Notes: generated by a model not told the origin, from the letters alone. DNA of 57,279 bases from an uncultured Cryomorphaceae bacterium (GCA_937129395.1 CAKZNE010000117.1:1-57279), one strand, 5' to 3'. Positions 35,223 to 44,023 are shown, counted from the first letter of the stretch. Numbers and translations are program-made.

Positions 35223-36225
35223 GACACTCTTAATTACGGGAGGTACAGGTTCCTTTGGAAATGCAGTGCTTAAGGGATTTATAAATTCAGGATTTAAAGA
35301 AATCCGAATATTTTCTCGGGATGAGAAGAAGCAAGAGGATATGAGAATCTCATATCATAATGATATTCTCAAATTCTACATCGGTGATGTACGAGATTTT
35401 GATAGTATTCAAAACGCCATGGAAGGCGTAGATTATGTTTTTCATGCCGCAGCTTTAAAACAAGTTCCTTCCTGCGAATTTTTCCCAATTGAGGCCACTA
35501 AAACAAATGTTTTTGGAACGTTCAATGTAATTAAGGCTGCCAAATTAAATGGTATTAAACGGCTTGTTTGTTTAAGTACCGACAAAGCAGCTTACCCAAT
35601 TAATGCTATGGGTATTAGTAAAGCACTAATGGAAAAAACTGCCATTGCTGAATCCAGAAATATGGGAAAAACCGGTCCCGTAATTTGTGTTACAAGATAT
35701 GGAAATGTTATGGCATCAAGGGGCTCGGTAATTCCATTATTTATCAATCAAATAAAGGAAGGAAAAGATCTTACAGTTACAGACCCTAATATGACTCGGT
35801 TTATGATGTCGTTGAACGAGGCAGTAGACCTTGTAATCTATGCATTTACCCATGGTAACCAAGGAGATTTATTTGTTCAAAAATCACCGGCCTCAACGGT
35901 TGGAGACGTAGCCCAGGCAGTAAATGATCTTTTTAAATCCAATAGTAAAGTGCGAATTATTGGAACTAGGCATGGAGAAAAGTTATATGAAACATTACTT
36001 ACAAAGGAAGAGTTTGCAAAAGCAGAAAACCTTGAGGGGTATTATAGAATTCCGGCAGACAACAGGGATTTAAATTATGGAAAGTATTTTGAAGAAGGAG
36101 AGGAAAGATTCTCCGAAAATAATGAGTATCATTCCCATAATACAACTCGCTTGAGCCTTGAAGAAACAAAAGCGAAAATTTTGGGCCTGGACTATGTTCC
36201 TGAAATAAATGAAATGAAGAACTAA
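35209..36225 (+). CDS. UDP-GlcNAc 4,6-dehydratase/5-epimerase, FnlA/CapE/WbjB-like
   Basis: 338 residues. Extended SDR: LLITGGTGSFGNAVLKGF, HAAALKQVPSCEF, STDKAAYPIN and AMGISK (Met-x3-Lys catalytic pair), GNVMASRGSVIPLF, and MTRFMMSLNEAVDLV. FnlA/CapE opens the UDP-N-acetyl-L-fucosamine pathway by dehydration and C5 (C3) epimerisation. The following two genes supply the remaining steps, which distinguishes it from a PseB-type enzyme. Confidence 0.87.
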   Translation: MFENKTLLITGGTGSFGNAVLKGFINSGFKEIRIFSRDEKKQEDMRISYHNDILKFYIGDVRDFDSIQNAMEGVDYVFHAAALKQVPSCEFFPIEATKTNVFGTFNVIKAAKLNGIKRLVCLSTDKAAYPINAMGISKALMEKTAIAESRNMGKTGPVICVTRYGNVMASRGSVIPLFINQIKEGKDLTVTDPNMTRFMMSLNEAVDLVIYAFTHGNQGDLFVQKSPASTVGDVAQAVNDLFKSNSKVRIIGTRHGEKLYETLLTKEEFAKAENLEGYYRIPADNRDLNYGKYFEEGEERFSENNEYHSHNTTRLSLEETKAKILGLDYVPEINEMKN

Positions 36226-36256
36226 TTTAGCATTTAGAAATAAAAAGGTTAATGCC

Positions 36257-36293
36257 TTTCAGAGGATAGAGAGGTATTTCCTATTCTCTGAAA
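36257..36293 (+). other. Hairpin between the FnlA- and FnlC-like genes
   Basis: A 13-bp stem (left arm TTTCAGAGGATAG, one G-U pair) with an 11-base loop lies in the 86-base gap. No T tract follows, so it is not a standard terminator; RNA processing or stability is possible. Confidence 0.5.
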
Positions 36294-36311
36294 ATAATGA
36301 TTTAGAAAATT

Positions 36312-37448
36312 ATGAAGAAAACAACCGTAATGACCATTGTGGGTACAAGACCCGAAATTATTAAGTTAAGCGAGGTAATGAAAGAGCTTGACAAGCATAC
36401 AAATCATATCATAGTTCACACAGGACAAAACTATGATTATGAACTTAATGAATTGTTTTTTGAGCAATTGAATGTTAGAACTCCCGACTACTTTTTAGAA
36501 GCAGTAAAAGGTACAGCTTCAGAAACAATTGGAGATATTATCGCTAAAGCTGATAAAATATTGGCAGAAATTAAGCCGGATGCAATGTTGGTATATGGTG
36601 ATACCAATAGTTGCTTAAGTGTTATTCCAGCGAAAAAAAGAAAAATTCCAATTTTCCACATGGAGGCTGGAAATAGATGTTTTGATCAAAGAGTTCCGGA
36701 AGAGGTAAATAGAAAAATCGTAGATCACCTAAGTGATATTAATCTTCCACTTTCTGAACAGGCCAGGGATTATTTAATAGCCGAAGGACTAAAACCGGAA
36801 ACTGTAATTAAAACGGGTTCCCCTATGACTGAAGTGCTTCATGCTAATATGGATAGATTTCTTTCAAGTGATATTTTAGAAAAAGAAGGCCTATCAAAGA
36901 AGGGGTACATTGTAATGAGTATCCACAGAGAAGAAAATGTTGATTCACCAAAAAACTTCAAAGATTTACTAGAGTCTATTGATGAACTGACGATTAAATA
37001 CAACATGCCAATTATTGTTTCTACCCATCCAAGAACAAGGAAAAAATTGGAAGAGATAGGATATGAAGATAAGAATCCTTTAATCCGCTTTTCTAAGCCA
37101 TACGGTTTTCATGAATATAATAATCTTCAGATGAATGCATTTTGTGTGATTTCGGATAGCGGCACAATTGCAGAAGAAGGATCAATTTTAAATTTACCAG
37201 CTGTAACAATTAGACAAGCGCATGAAAGACCAGAAGGAATGGATGAAACCACAGTGATAATGTCTGGATTGAACAAAAACAGAGTTTTGGAAGCCGTTGA
37301 AGTGGCAACCACGCATAATAATCAAGAGGAAAGAGCGATTAAACCAGTTTCTGATTATAAAGCTGATAATGTTTCAAAAAAGATTTTGAGAATTATTTTG
37401 TCCTACACAGATTATATCAATAGAACCGTATGGCATAAAGAAATTTAA
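36312..37448 (+). CDS. Non-hydrolysing UDP-N-acetylhexosamine 2-epimerase, FnlC/WbjD/CapG-like
   Basis: 378 residues, WecB superfamily. TIVGTRPEIIKLSEVM, VHTGQNYDYELNELFF, YGDTNSCLSVIPAKK, HMEAGNRCFDQRVPEE, SIHREENVDSP and ISDSGTIAEEGSIL are typical. Between FnlA- and FnlB-like genes, it should give UDP-L-FucNAc. A WbpI-like role on a 2,3-diacetamido uronic acid cannot be excluded because these families are close and no separate WbpI is visible. Confidence 0.87.
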   Translation: MKKTTVMTIVGTRPEIIKLSEVMKELDKHTNHIIVHTGQNYDYELNELFFEQLNVRTPDYFLEAVKGTASETIGDIIAKADKILAEIKPDAMLVYGDTNSCLSVIPAKKRKIPIFHMEAGNRCFDQRVPEEVNRKIVDHLSDINLPLSEQARDYLIAEGLKPETVIKTGSPMTEVLHANMDRFLSSDILEKEGLSKKGYIVMSIHREENVDSPKNFKDLLESIDELTIKYNMPIIVSTHPRTRKKLEEIGYEDKNPLIRFSKPYGFHEYNNLQMNAFCVISDSGTIAEEGSILNLPAVTIRQAHERPEGMDETTVIMSGLNKNRVLEAVEVATTHNNQEERAIKPVSDYKADNVSKKILRIILSYTDYINRTVWHKEI

Positions 37449-37449
37449 G

Positions 37450-38316
37450 ATGAAATTAAAGGTTTTAGTATTAGGCTCCACAGGATTAATTGGTCATCAG
37501 GTTTTTAATTTTTTAGAAAAAACAGGTAATTATGAACTTCATAATATTACCTACCGAAAGAAATTGAACCAAGATAGTATCCTTCAAAATGTCAGAAATG
37601 AAAAGGAGTTTTTAAATACCATTAGGTCAATTTCTCCAGATATTATAGTCAATTGTATAGGTGTTTTAATAGATGGGGCCAATGCAGATCCTGAAAATGC
37701 AATATTCATTAATGCTTACATGCCACATAGGCTAATGAATTTATGTGGTGAAATAAATTCCAAATTGATTCATATTTCTACCGATTGTGTTTTTTCAGGT
37801 GCAAAAGATTCAGCTTATGTTGAGGACGATATTAAAGATGGAAAAGATACTTATGCTAAATCCAAGGGCTTAGGAGAGATTGTGAATGAGAATCATTTGA
37901 CTTTGCGAACATCTGTTATCGGGCCAGAACTAAAAACAGATGGAGAAGAGTTGTTCCACTGGTTTATGTCTCAAACAGGAGAAATTAAAGGTTTTACAAA
38001 AGCTATTTGGTCGGGTGTAACAACACTTGTATTGGCAAAAGCAGTTAATTGGGCTATCGAGAATGAAATTGTCGGTTTGTACCATGTAACGAATAACAAG
38101 AGTATTGACAAATACACTCTTTTAACCTTGATAAAGAAACAAATTGGAAAGGACATTTTAATTGTCCCAGTCCCAGGGAGAGAATTGGACAAAAGCTTTA
38201 TTGATACTAGAAAAGAAATAAACTTTATTATTCCAGATTACGAAATTATGATTAAGGAATTGATTGATTTTATGAGTAGGAATAAAAAATTATATGCCCA
38301 GTATTATTCGGCCTGA
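37450..38316 (+). CDS. RmlD-like SDR, FnlB/WbjC-type 4-reductase without the cupin tail
   Basis: 288 residues. NAD-binding VLGSTGLIGHQVFNFL, HISTDCVFSG and the Tyr-x3-Lys of DTYAKSKGLGE are intact. By context it reduces the 4-keto intermediate of UDP-L-FucNAc synthesis. CapF of Staphylococcus aureus has an extra C-terminal cupin domain (about 370 residues in all), which is absent here. Gene order is FnlA-FnlC-FnlB rather than A-B-C. Confidence 0.78.
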   Translation: MKLKVLVLGSTGLIGHQVFNFLEKTGNYELHNITYRKKLNQDSILQNVRNEKEFLNTIRSISPDIIVNCIGVLIDGANADPENAIFINAYMPHRLMNLCGEINSKLIHISTDCVFSGAKDSAYVEDDIKDGKDTYAKSKGLGEIVNENHLTLRTSVIGPELKTDGEELFHWFMSQTGEIKGFTKAIWSGVTTLVLAKAVNWAIENEIVGLYHVTNNKSIDKYTLLTLIKKQIGKDILIVPVPGRELDKSFIDTRKEINFIIPDYEIMIKELIDFMSRNKKLYAQYYSA

Positions 38317-38340
38317 ATTTAGAAATTAAAGTGAGTCATT

Positions 38341-39513
38341 ATGAGTAAAAAGCTATGGTTGGTGTCTGAATTGTTTTACCCAGAAACAATTTCTACTGGA
38401 TATATCATGACAGAGATTGCCGGTTATTTGGCAAAACAATATGATGTACATGTTATTTGTGGCCCGGAGTTTTACGAAAAAAAAAAAACAAGTATTACAG
38501 CAGATCCACCTAAAAACGTCACTATTCACAGGGTGAAAAGTAATGGTTACAATAAAAACTCACTTGTTTCACGAATTATTGGCCACCTAACAATTTCTTT
38601 GAAAATGTTTATTTTCATGAGGAAGAAAATTAAGAATGATGAGCAAGTACTTTTAGTAACAAATCCTATTTTCTTAACTCTATTAATGGGTTTTATTAGT
38701 TCGAAGAGAAACTGGAAAATAAAGCTTTACATACATGATGTTTTTCCAGAGAACCTTGTAATTTCTAGAATTCTTAAATCTAAAAAATCGATTATTTATA
38801 AAGTTCTAGCTTCTTTTTTTAATAGGGCCCTAAAGAAAATGGATAAAATTGTGGTTTGTGGTCGAGATATGAAGGAAATATTTGTTGAGAAAACAAGATC
38901 AAATAACAACATTGTGGTGGTTGAGAACTGGTCTGATAATACAAATATTAGCGTAAACAAGGTTAAAAATGATAAAACCAATTTTTTGTTTGCTGGAAAT
39001 TTGGGAAGATTGCAAGGTTTAGAGGAATTGTTTGGCGCTATAAGTAAAGTTAAAAATCAAAACTGTAATTTCACCTTCATTGGCAGTGGAGCCATGGAAA
39101 ATTTTATTTCAAATTACATCGACGAAAATAATATTGGTAATGTTGAACTTCAAGGGTGGTTGCCAAGGGAGGATCAAAATATTTTTTTAGCAAAGGCCAC
39201 TGTTGGGCTTATCTCTTTGAAAGCCGGAATGTATGGATTAGGAGTTCCCTCTAAATTATATAACTTGATTGCTGCAGGGAAGCCAATATTTTATATTGGG
39301 GATGTTGATTCTGAAATTCACAGGGTGCTTTGTGAAAATAAAATAGGATGGTTTGCGGAGTCTGGGAATGAAGAAATGATAGTTAACGTTATTCACGAAA
39401 TAATTAATGCTCATCCTAGTCTTTTAGATGAATATTCTATCAATGCGAGGGCCCTTGCCGAAGGGATTTATTCAAAAGAAAATATTTTGAATAAAACTGC
39501 TAACTTATTTTAA
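38341..39513 (+). CDS. GT4 glycosyltransferase, WbuB-like (probable L-FucNAc transferase)
   Basis: 390 residues. The N-terminus KLWLVSELFYPETISTGYIM matches the WbuB/WbjE group that follows fnlABC in other species; the C-terminal GT-B half shows FLFAGNLGRLQGLEEL and SKLYNLIAAGKPIFYI. Codons 46-50 are built on a run of twelve A (38477-38488), where slippage would truncate the protein. Acceptor unknown; donor inferred from neighbours. Confidence 0.82.
   Translation: MSKKLWLVSELFYPETISTGYIMTEIAGYLAKQYDVHVICGPEFYEKKKTSITADPPKNVTIHRVKSNGYNKNSLVSRIIGHLTISLKMFIFMRKKIKNDEQVLLVTNPIFLTLLMGFISSKRNWKIKLYIHDVFPENLVISRILKSKKSIIYKVLASFFNRALKKMDKIVVCGRDMKEIFVEKTRSNNNIVVVENWSDNTNISVNKVKNDKTNFLFAGNLGRLQGLEELFGAISKVKNQNCNFTFIGSGAMENFISNYIDENNIGNVELQGWLPREDQNIFLAKATVGLISLKAGMYGLGVPSKLYNLIAAGKPIFYIGDVDSEIHRVLCENKIGWFAESGNEEMIVNVIHEIINAHPSLLDEYSINARALAEGIYSKENILNKTANLF
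38477..38488 (+). repeat. A12 homopolymer inside the WbuB-like gene
   Basis: Twelve consecutive A encode part of Glu-Lys-Lys-Lys-Thr near residue 47. It is the longest homopolymer I noticed in the window. One-base slippage would close the frame early. Confidence 0.9.
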
Positions 39514-39528
39514 AATGATTTTTGATTA

Positions 39529-40437
39529 GTGAAAGTTTTAGTTTCAGGAGCAACAGGATTTTTAGGAAGACATATAGTAGATGAGCTTGACCGTTTACTT
39601 TACTCTATTGACACTATTGGAAGGTCTGGTAAGGCCACCTTGTTTTCAGATCTGACAAAGGAAATGGCAGCGATTACCAATAAATATGATTTAGTTGTAC
39701 ATGTAGCTGGAAAGGCTCATTTGGTTCCAAGAACTGAAGAAGAAAAGCAAGATTTTTACAATGTCAATTTTGAAGGAACAAAACACCTTTTGGAAGCTTT
39801 GATTCACCCCCCAAAGAATTTTGTGTTTATTAGTACTGTATCAGTGTATGGGTTGGATTTTGGGAACAATATTTCGGAAAATGCCCCATTAACTTCAGAC
39901 GAACCATATGGTAAAAGTAAAATAATGGCTGAAGGTTTAATAACCAAATGGGGAGAAACTAAAAATGTGACCACCACCATTCTTCGTTTACCCTTGCTTT
40001 TCGGGAAAAACCCTCCAGGAAATCTGGAATCAATGATCAATGCCATTAAAGGGAATTATTATTTTAATATTGGCAAGGGTGACGTTCGGAAATCTATGGT
40101 TTTCGCCAGTGACGTGGCAGCATTTATTCCAAATATTATGAAATTTGGAGGGATTTATAACCTCACGGATGGATTTCATCCTTCATTTAAGGAGCTATCT
40201 GATGAAATTGCCAGTTTTCACAAAAGAAGAAACAGCATTTCAATTCCATTTTTTGTTATAAAAATATTGGCAAATTTGGGAGAGCTAATGCAAAAAGTGT
40301 CAAAGAAAAAGATGCCATTAAATAAGAGACAATTTATTAAAATGACCAAGCCACTTACCTTTAATGACAATAAAGCTCGTGATTTAGGTTGGATGCCTAG
40401 AAAAATAATAGACCATCCAGATGACTGGTTGACATAA
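39529..40437 (+). CDS. NAD-dependent sugar epimerase/reductase (WbpV/WcaG-like)
   Basis: 302 residues, GTG start at 39529. Extended SDR with VSGATGFLGRHIVDEL, STVSVYG, and the Tyr-Lys pair in DEPYGKSKIMAE. Short C-terminal domain. Such genes next to a phosphoglycosyl transferase often reduce UDP-4-keto-6-deoxy-GlcNAc to UDP-QuiNAc or FucNAc. Epimerase alone is an alternative. Confidence 0.72.
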   Translation: MKVLVSGATGFLGRHIVDELDRLLYSIDTIGRSGKATLFSDLTKEMAAITNKYDLVVHVAGKAHLVPRTEEEKQDFYNVNFEGTKHLLEALIHPPKNFVFISTVSVYGLDFGNNISENAPLTSDEPYGKSKIMAEGLITKWGETKNVTTTILRLPLLFGKNPPGNLESMINAIKGNYYFNIGKGDVRKSMVFASDVAAFIPNIMKFGGIYNLTDGFHPSFKELSDEIASFHKRRNSISIPFFVIKILANLGELMQKVSKKKMPLNKRQFIKMTKPLTFNDNKARDLGWMPRKIIDHPDDWLT

Positions 40438-40485
40438 TGATTAGCGGCTTAAAGGCAATTCTATAAATAAGTTCATTACCATCAT

Positions 40486-41181
40486 ATGAAAGAAAAAGCA
40501 CAAATATATTTAACCATTACGGCGCATCCAGATGATGAAGCACTTGGCTTTGCAGGAAGCTCATTTCAACTAAGCAAAAAGGGGCATAAAGTTTACAATT
40601 TAATCCTTTCTGGTGATGTTGCTGCTAGAAGACACCGCCCAGATGTTGAAGAATTAAAAAGCCACACAGAAAATGCCCAAAAATTTATGGGCGCAGAAGC
40701 ACCAATTTTAGGACCCTTTCCAAATATTAAGTTTAATATGGTACCCCATTTGGAAATGGTGCAATTTATTGAGAAAGTAATTGAAGATATTCAGCCTGAT
40801 TTTATTTTCACCCATCATCCTTACGATTTAAACAACGACCATTACCACACCAGTAAAGCCTGCCAAGCCGCAGCTAGATTGTACCAACGAAAGCCAATTA
40901 ATCCGATTAAAGGTTTGTATTTTATGGAGATCCCTTCCAGTACAGATTGGGCATTCCCAGTGGATGGTCAAAATTTCCGCCCTGATACATTTCTTGAGAT
41001 TGGTGAAGATGGGTTGGAGGCGAAACTTAAGTCACTTTATGCATATGAAGGAGTGATGCGTCCCTATCCACATCCTAGAAGTGATGAAGCGATTAGAGCT
41101 CTTGCCGTTTTACGTGGCAGTCAAGTTGGAAAAAACCTATGCGAAGGGTTTCAGACTGCGATGAATATTATTGAGCCATGA
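40486..41181 (+). CDS. PIG-L/LmbE-family deacetylase
   Basis: 231 residues. The zinc site AHPDDEALGFAG and the distal THHPYDLNNDHYHTSKAC motif (HxxH) are intact. These enzymes remove N-acetyl groups from amino sugars or related small molecules. It overlaps the small sugar transferase by 4 bases, with a formyltransferase just after, which suggests an acetyl-to-formyl exchange on one sugar (inference). Confidence 0.85.
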   Translation: MKEKAQIYLTITAHPDDEALGFAGSSFQLSKKGHKVYNLILSGDVAARRHRPDVEELKSHTENAQKFMGAEAPILGPFPNIKFNMVPHLEMVQFIEKVIEDIQPDFIFTHHPYDLNNDHYHTSKACQAAARLYQRKPINPIKGLYFMEIPSSTDWAFPVDGQNFRPDTFLEIGEDGLEAKLKSLYAYEGVMRPYPHPRSDEAIRALAVLRGSQVGKNLCEGFQTAMNIIEP

Positions 41182-41744
41182 TTTATTTTGGTTTTAAACG
41201 TTTGATGGACATTTTGCTGGCCATTTTTTTAATGGTTATGCTGTTTCCTATTTATTTTATTATTGGGCTTATTATTTATTTGCAAGATTTTGGGCATCCA
41301 CTTTTTAAGCAATCCAGGGTTGGAAAAACCGGTAGAGAATTTAATTTTTATAAATTCCGAAGCATGCCCTTGAACAGCCCAAACCTAGAATCACACCAAA
41401 AAGAGAAGCTTAAGGTAACTCCTTTCGGTAAATTTATTAGGCGCACGAATATTGATGAACTTCCGCAATTTTGGAATGTACTTATTGGGGATATGAGCTT
41501 TATTGGTCCAAGGCCTCCCATTCCAAGTCAAACTGATTTAATTGAGGCGAGACGGGCCAATGGTTCTTTGGCTCTTAGACCAGGGTTAACCGGTTGGGCA
41601 CAAGTTAATTCTTATGATGGTATGGCTCCATCCGAAAAAGCAAGGTTTGATGGTGAATATGCTAAAGGCTTTTCCTTTTTATTGGATTTAAAAATACTAT
41701 TTGCAACTGTAAAATACTTCACAAAAAAACCACCAACCTACTAA
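41178..41744 (+). CDS. Small monotopic phosphoglycosyl transferase (PglC/WcaJ C-terminal type)
   Basis: 188 residues. FKRLMDILLAIFLMVMLFPIYF gives the re-entrant membrane helix with its KR-x2-D start, then FYKFRSMP, the catalytic Asp-Glu in TNIDELPQFWNVLIGDMSF, GPRPP and LRPGLTGWAQVNSYDG. Transfers a sugar-1-phosphate to undecaprenyl phosphate at the inner membrane to begin the repeat unit. This is the intact one of two such genes. Confidence 0.9.
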   Translation: MIYFGFKRLMDILLAIFLMVMLFPIYFIIGLIIYLQDFGHPLFKQSRVGKTGREFNFYKFRSMPLNSPNLESHQKEKLKVTPFGKFIRRTNIDELPQFWNVLIGDMSFIGPRPPIPSQTDLIEARRANGSLALRPGLTGWAQVNSYDGMAPSEKARFDGEYAKGFSFLLDLKILFATVKYFTKKPPTY

Positions 41745-42574
41745 TGAATATAGCATTTTGTACCTGCGTTCAAATCGGATTAAGTTGTATTGAAGCTGTT
41801 CAAGAAATTGGCGGCGAATTCAAGTTGTTTCTGAGCTTAAAAGATGAAAAGTCTAAAAAAAAATCTGGAAGAATATATCTTGATGATATTTCCAATAAAA
41901 CGAGAACACCTCTTGTAAAAATAAACCACATTAATGATCAAGAATGTATTGATGCTTTAAAAGAACACGATATTGATTGGTTGTTTATTATTGGTTGGTC
42001 ACAGATAGCTTCAAAAGAAGTAATTGAAATTCCTCTTAAAGGAACTATTGGTGCTCATCCAACTCTTCTGCCGGTTGGAAGAGGAAGAGCGGCAGTGCCA
42101 TGGGCGATAATTAAAGGGTTGGATAAAACTGGAGTTAGCTTTTTCAAAATGGATGAAGGTGTTGATACAGGAGAAATTCTTGGACAGTTTGAAATTCCAC
42201 TTACAGAAAAAACTGACGCTTCTCACCTGTATTCCGAGGTAAATGAAGCTCATATCAAACTTATAAAAAAAATATGGCCAAGTATCCAAGACGGTAGCCT
42301 TAAGGGGGTAATTCAGGATGAAACCCTTGCAAGCTATTGGGATGGCAGAAAACCAGCTGACGGTGAACTTAGTACAGATATGAATCTTTTGGAAGTTGAT
42401 CGATTGGTTAGAGCAACAACCAAACCCTATCCTGGAGCTTTTTTGAATACAGGTGAAGGCAAGATCATATTTTGGAAGGGAAGCTTGGAGAAAGTTCCTG
42501 GAGCTAAGGAATTTAGGTTTAAGGATGGTTTGTTTTTTGCTACAGAAACTGAATTTGTATTGGGCAGTTCGTAG
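41744..42574 (+). CDS. Formyltransferase-fold enzyme, probable sugar N-formyltransferase
   Basis: 276 residues, MTF-like fold: TIGAHPTLLPVGRGRAAVPW carries the catalytic His but has Gly where most members have the Asn of Asn-x-His; the later MDEGVDTGEILGQF holds the conserved Asp. Overlaps the sugar transferase by 1 base. N10-formyl-THF dependent transfer to an amino sugar is likely; this loop variant may define a subfamily. Not the tRNA enzyme Fmt, given length and context. Confidence 0.75.
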   Translation: MNIAFCTCVQIGLSCIEAVQEIGGEFKLFLSLKDEKSKKKSGRIYLDDISNKTRTPLVKINHINDQECIDALKEHDIDWLFIIGWSQIASKEVIEIPLKGTIGAHPTLLPVGRGRAAVPWAIIKGLDKTGVSFFKMDEGVDTGEILGQFEIPLTEKTDASHLYSEVNEAHIKLIKKIWPSIQDGSLKGVIQDETLASYWDGRKPADGELSTDMNLLEVDRLVRATTKPYPGAFLNTGEGKIIFWKGSLEKVPGAKEFRFKDGLFFATETEFVLGSS

Positions 42575-42725
42575 CTTTTGATTACCCCTAAAGTTACAGA
42601 TTAATGGTGCTAACATTTTGTAAATAATGGCTAAAGAATTGTTAATGATTGATCTTTTTGCCATTCAAAATGATTAATTTAGAACTTCCTTGATTTTTTT
42701 AAAAGGAATTTAAAAAGAGTAAAAA
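42575..42725 (+). other. 150-base gap with remnant of a transferase N-terminus
   Basis: No promoter match or terminator was found. From 42683 to 42730 a different frame reads FFKRNLKRVKID, which fits the start of the downstream transferase (see that entry). Otherwise nothing recognisable. Confidence 0.5.
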
Positions 42726-43262
42726 TTGACCAAGCTCGTATCAATAGTTCTTTTAGTCGCCCTGACCCCAATAATTCTTATCCTTATCACCATGGGCTGG
42801 TTTGTCTATAAAAAACCATTTTTTTTTCAAGAAAGAATAACCCAAAACGAAAGAAAATTTCTTCTGTATAAATTTAGGTCAATACCAAACTTAAAAGATA
42901 AACCTGACTTTTATGGAAAAATTATTAGAAGTTTAAATCTTGATGAAATTTTACAATTGGTAAATATATTAAAAGGTGATATGAACTTTATTGGCCCAAG
43001 GCCATTATTGCCAGAATATTTACCTCATTATTCTGAGAAGCACAAACAAAGACATAGGGTGAAATCAGGAATCACAGGATGGGCGCAAGTAAATGGCAGA
43101 AACTCTTTAGGCTGGAAAGAAAATTTTGATTTAGACATTTATTATGTTAACAATAAATCTAGACGTTTAGATTTCAGTATTTTGTATAAAACCGTTTTAA
43201 GCTTTTTTAAGCAAAAAACCAATCAACACCAGATAAGATCAAAATTTAAGGGATATGAATAG
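42726..43262 (+). pseudogene. Second PglC-like phosphoglycosyl transferase, N-terminus apparently frameshifted
   Basis: 178 residues if read from a TTG at 42726. FQERITQNERKFLLYKFRSI, LNLDEILQLVNILKGDMNF, IGPRPLLPEY and GITGWAQVNGRN are intact. The expected KR-x3-D entry is missing in this frame, but the preceding frame (42683-42730) supplies KRVKID, joining at a CC pair; spacing from that Asp to the Thr-Pro kink (13 residues) then fits the family. No ATG opens the upstream frame. Either a one-base error, a true frameshift or a TTG-started short form; function uncertain. Followed by PglD/E/F-like genes. Confidence 0.6.
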
Positions 43263-43902
43263 AGAAGCTGTCATAATAGGTGCTGGTGGTTTGGGACGAG
43301 AAATTGCAGCAACAATAATAAATTATTTTCCAAATCAATATCATCTAATTGGGTTTATTGACGATGGCTTAGAACCTGGTACTAAAGTCAACGATTTAAA
43401 AATAATTGGCGGGCTTGAAAAGTTATTGAAAATGAGAATTAGGCCGTCGATTTTTATTGGTTTAGGTAATCCGAAAATTAAAAGTACAATCGTTAGTAAG
43501 TTAAGGAGGGGTTTTGAGTTAAACATCGTCAATTTCCCTAATCTAATCCACCCTTTTGCTAGACTTCACCAGGGTGATTTTATCGAAATTGGAATCGGAA
43601 ATTTTATCGCAGATTCTGTGATAATTACAACCAATGTAAAGATTGGAGATTTTAATTTAATTAATCTTACTTCAACAATTGGACATGATTCATATATTGG
43701 TAATTATTGTTCAATTATGCCCGCTGTTAATATCTCGGGAGGCGCGCAGCTTGAAGATTTTGCTTATGTTGGGACTGGCGTAAAACTAATTAAGGCGAGC
43801 TCCATTGGTAAAGGATCTATTATTGGTGCTGGGGCTGTTGTAAATCAAAGTGTTGGAGAAAATGAAACGTGGGCAGGGGTCCCAGCTCGGAAAATTGGCT
43901 GA
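43255..43902 (+). CDS. UDP-amino-sugar N-acetyltransferase, PglD-like
   Basis: 215 residues. N-terminal Rossmann-like domain (AVIIGAGGLGREIAATIINYF) and C-terminal hexapeptide helix (IGDFNLINLTSTIGHDSYIGN, IGKGSIIGAGAVVN, then WAGVPARKIG). PglD acetylates UDP-4-amino-4,6-dideoxy-GlcNAc to UDP-diNAc-bacillosamine. It overlaps the sugar transferase gene by 8 bases and precedes PglE- and PglF-like genes, so the assignment is well supported. Confidence 0.84.
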   Translation: MNREAVIIGAGGLGREIAATIINYFPNQYHLIGFIDDGLEPGTKVNDLKIIGGLEKLLKMRIRPSIFIGLGNPKIKSTIVSKLRRGFELNIVNFPNLIHPFARLHQGDFIEIGIGNFIADSVIITTNVKIGDFNLINLTSTIGHDSYIGNYCSIMPAVNISGGAQLEDFAYVGTGVKLIKASSIGKGSIIGAGAVVNQSVGENETWAGVPARKIG

Positions 43903-44023
43903 GTCTAACAAAAGTTTAATTTTTCTCGTAAATCTAGTTTTACAATTTTTTAGAATTATAACTACCCTATTTATTGGTGAGGTTCAATAAGTTCGCACTT
44001 CACATTGCCAATATCGCTACACA
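43903..44023 (+). other. Intergenic gap before the PglE-like gene, nothing recognised
   Basis: 120 A+T-rich bases. No clear TAnnTTTG box, stable hairpin or short coding frame was found. Confidence 0.4.

Noticed and set aside
41744-42574. Formyltransferase as methionyl-tRNA formyltransferase
   Set aside because: Context is entirely glycan synthesis, overlap with a sugar transferase, and the loop sequence differs from Fmt.
42011-42664. 217-codon minus-strand reading frame
   Set aside because: Lies antisense to the well-supported formyltransferase, Lys/Ser/Phe-rich with no domain; a shadow frame.
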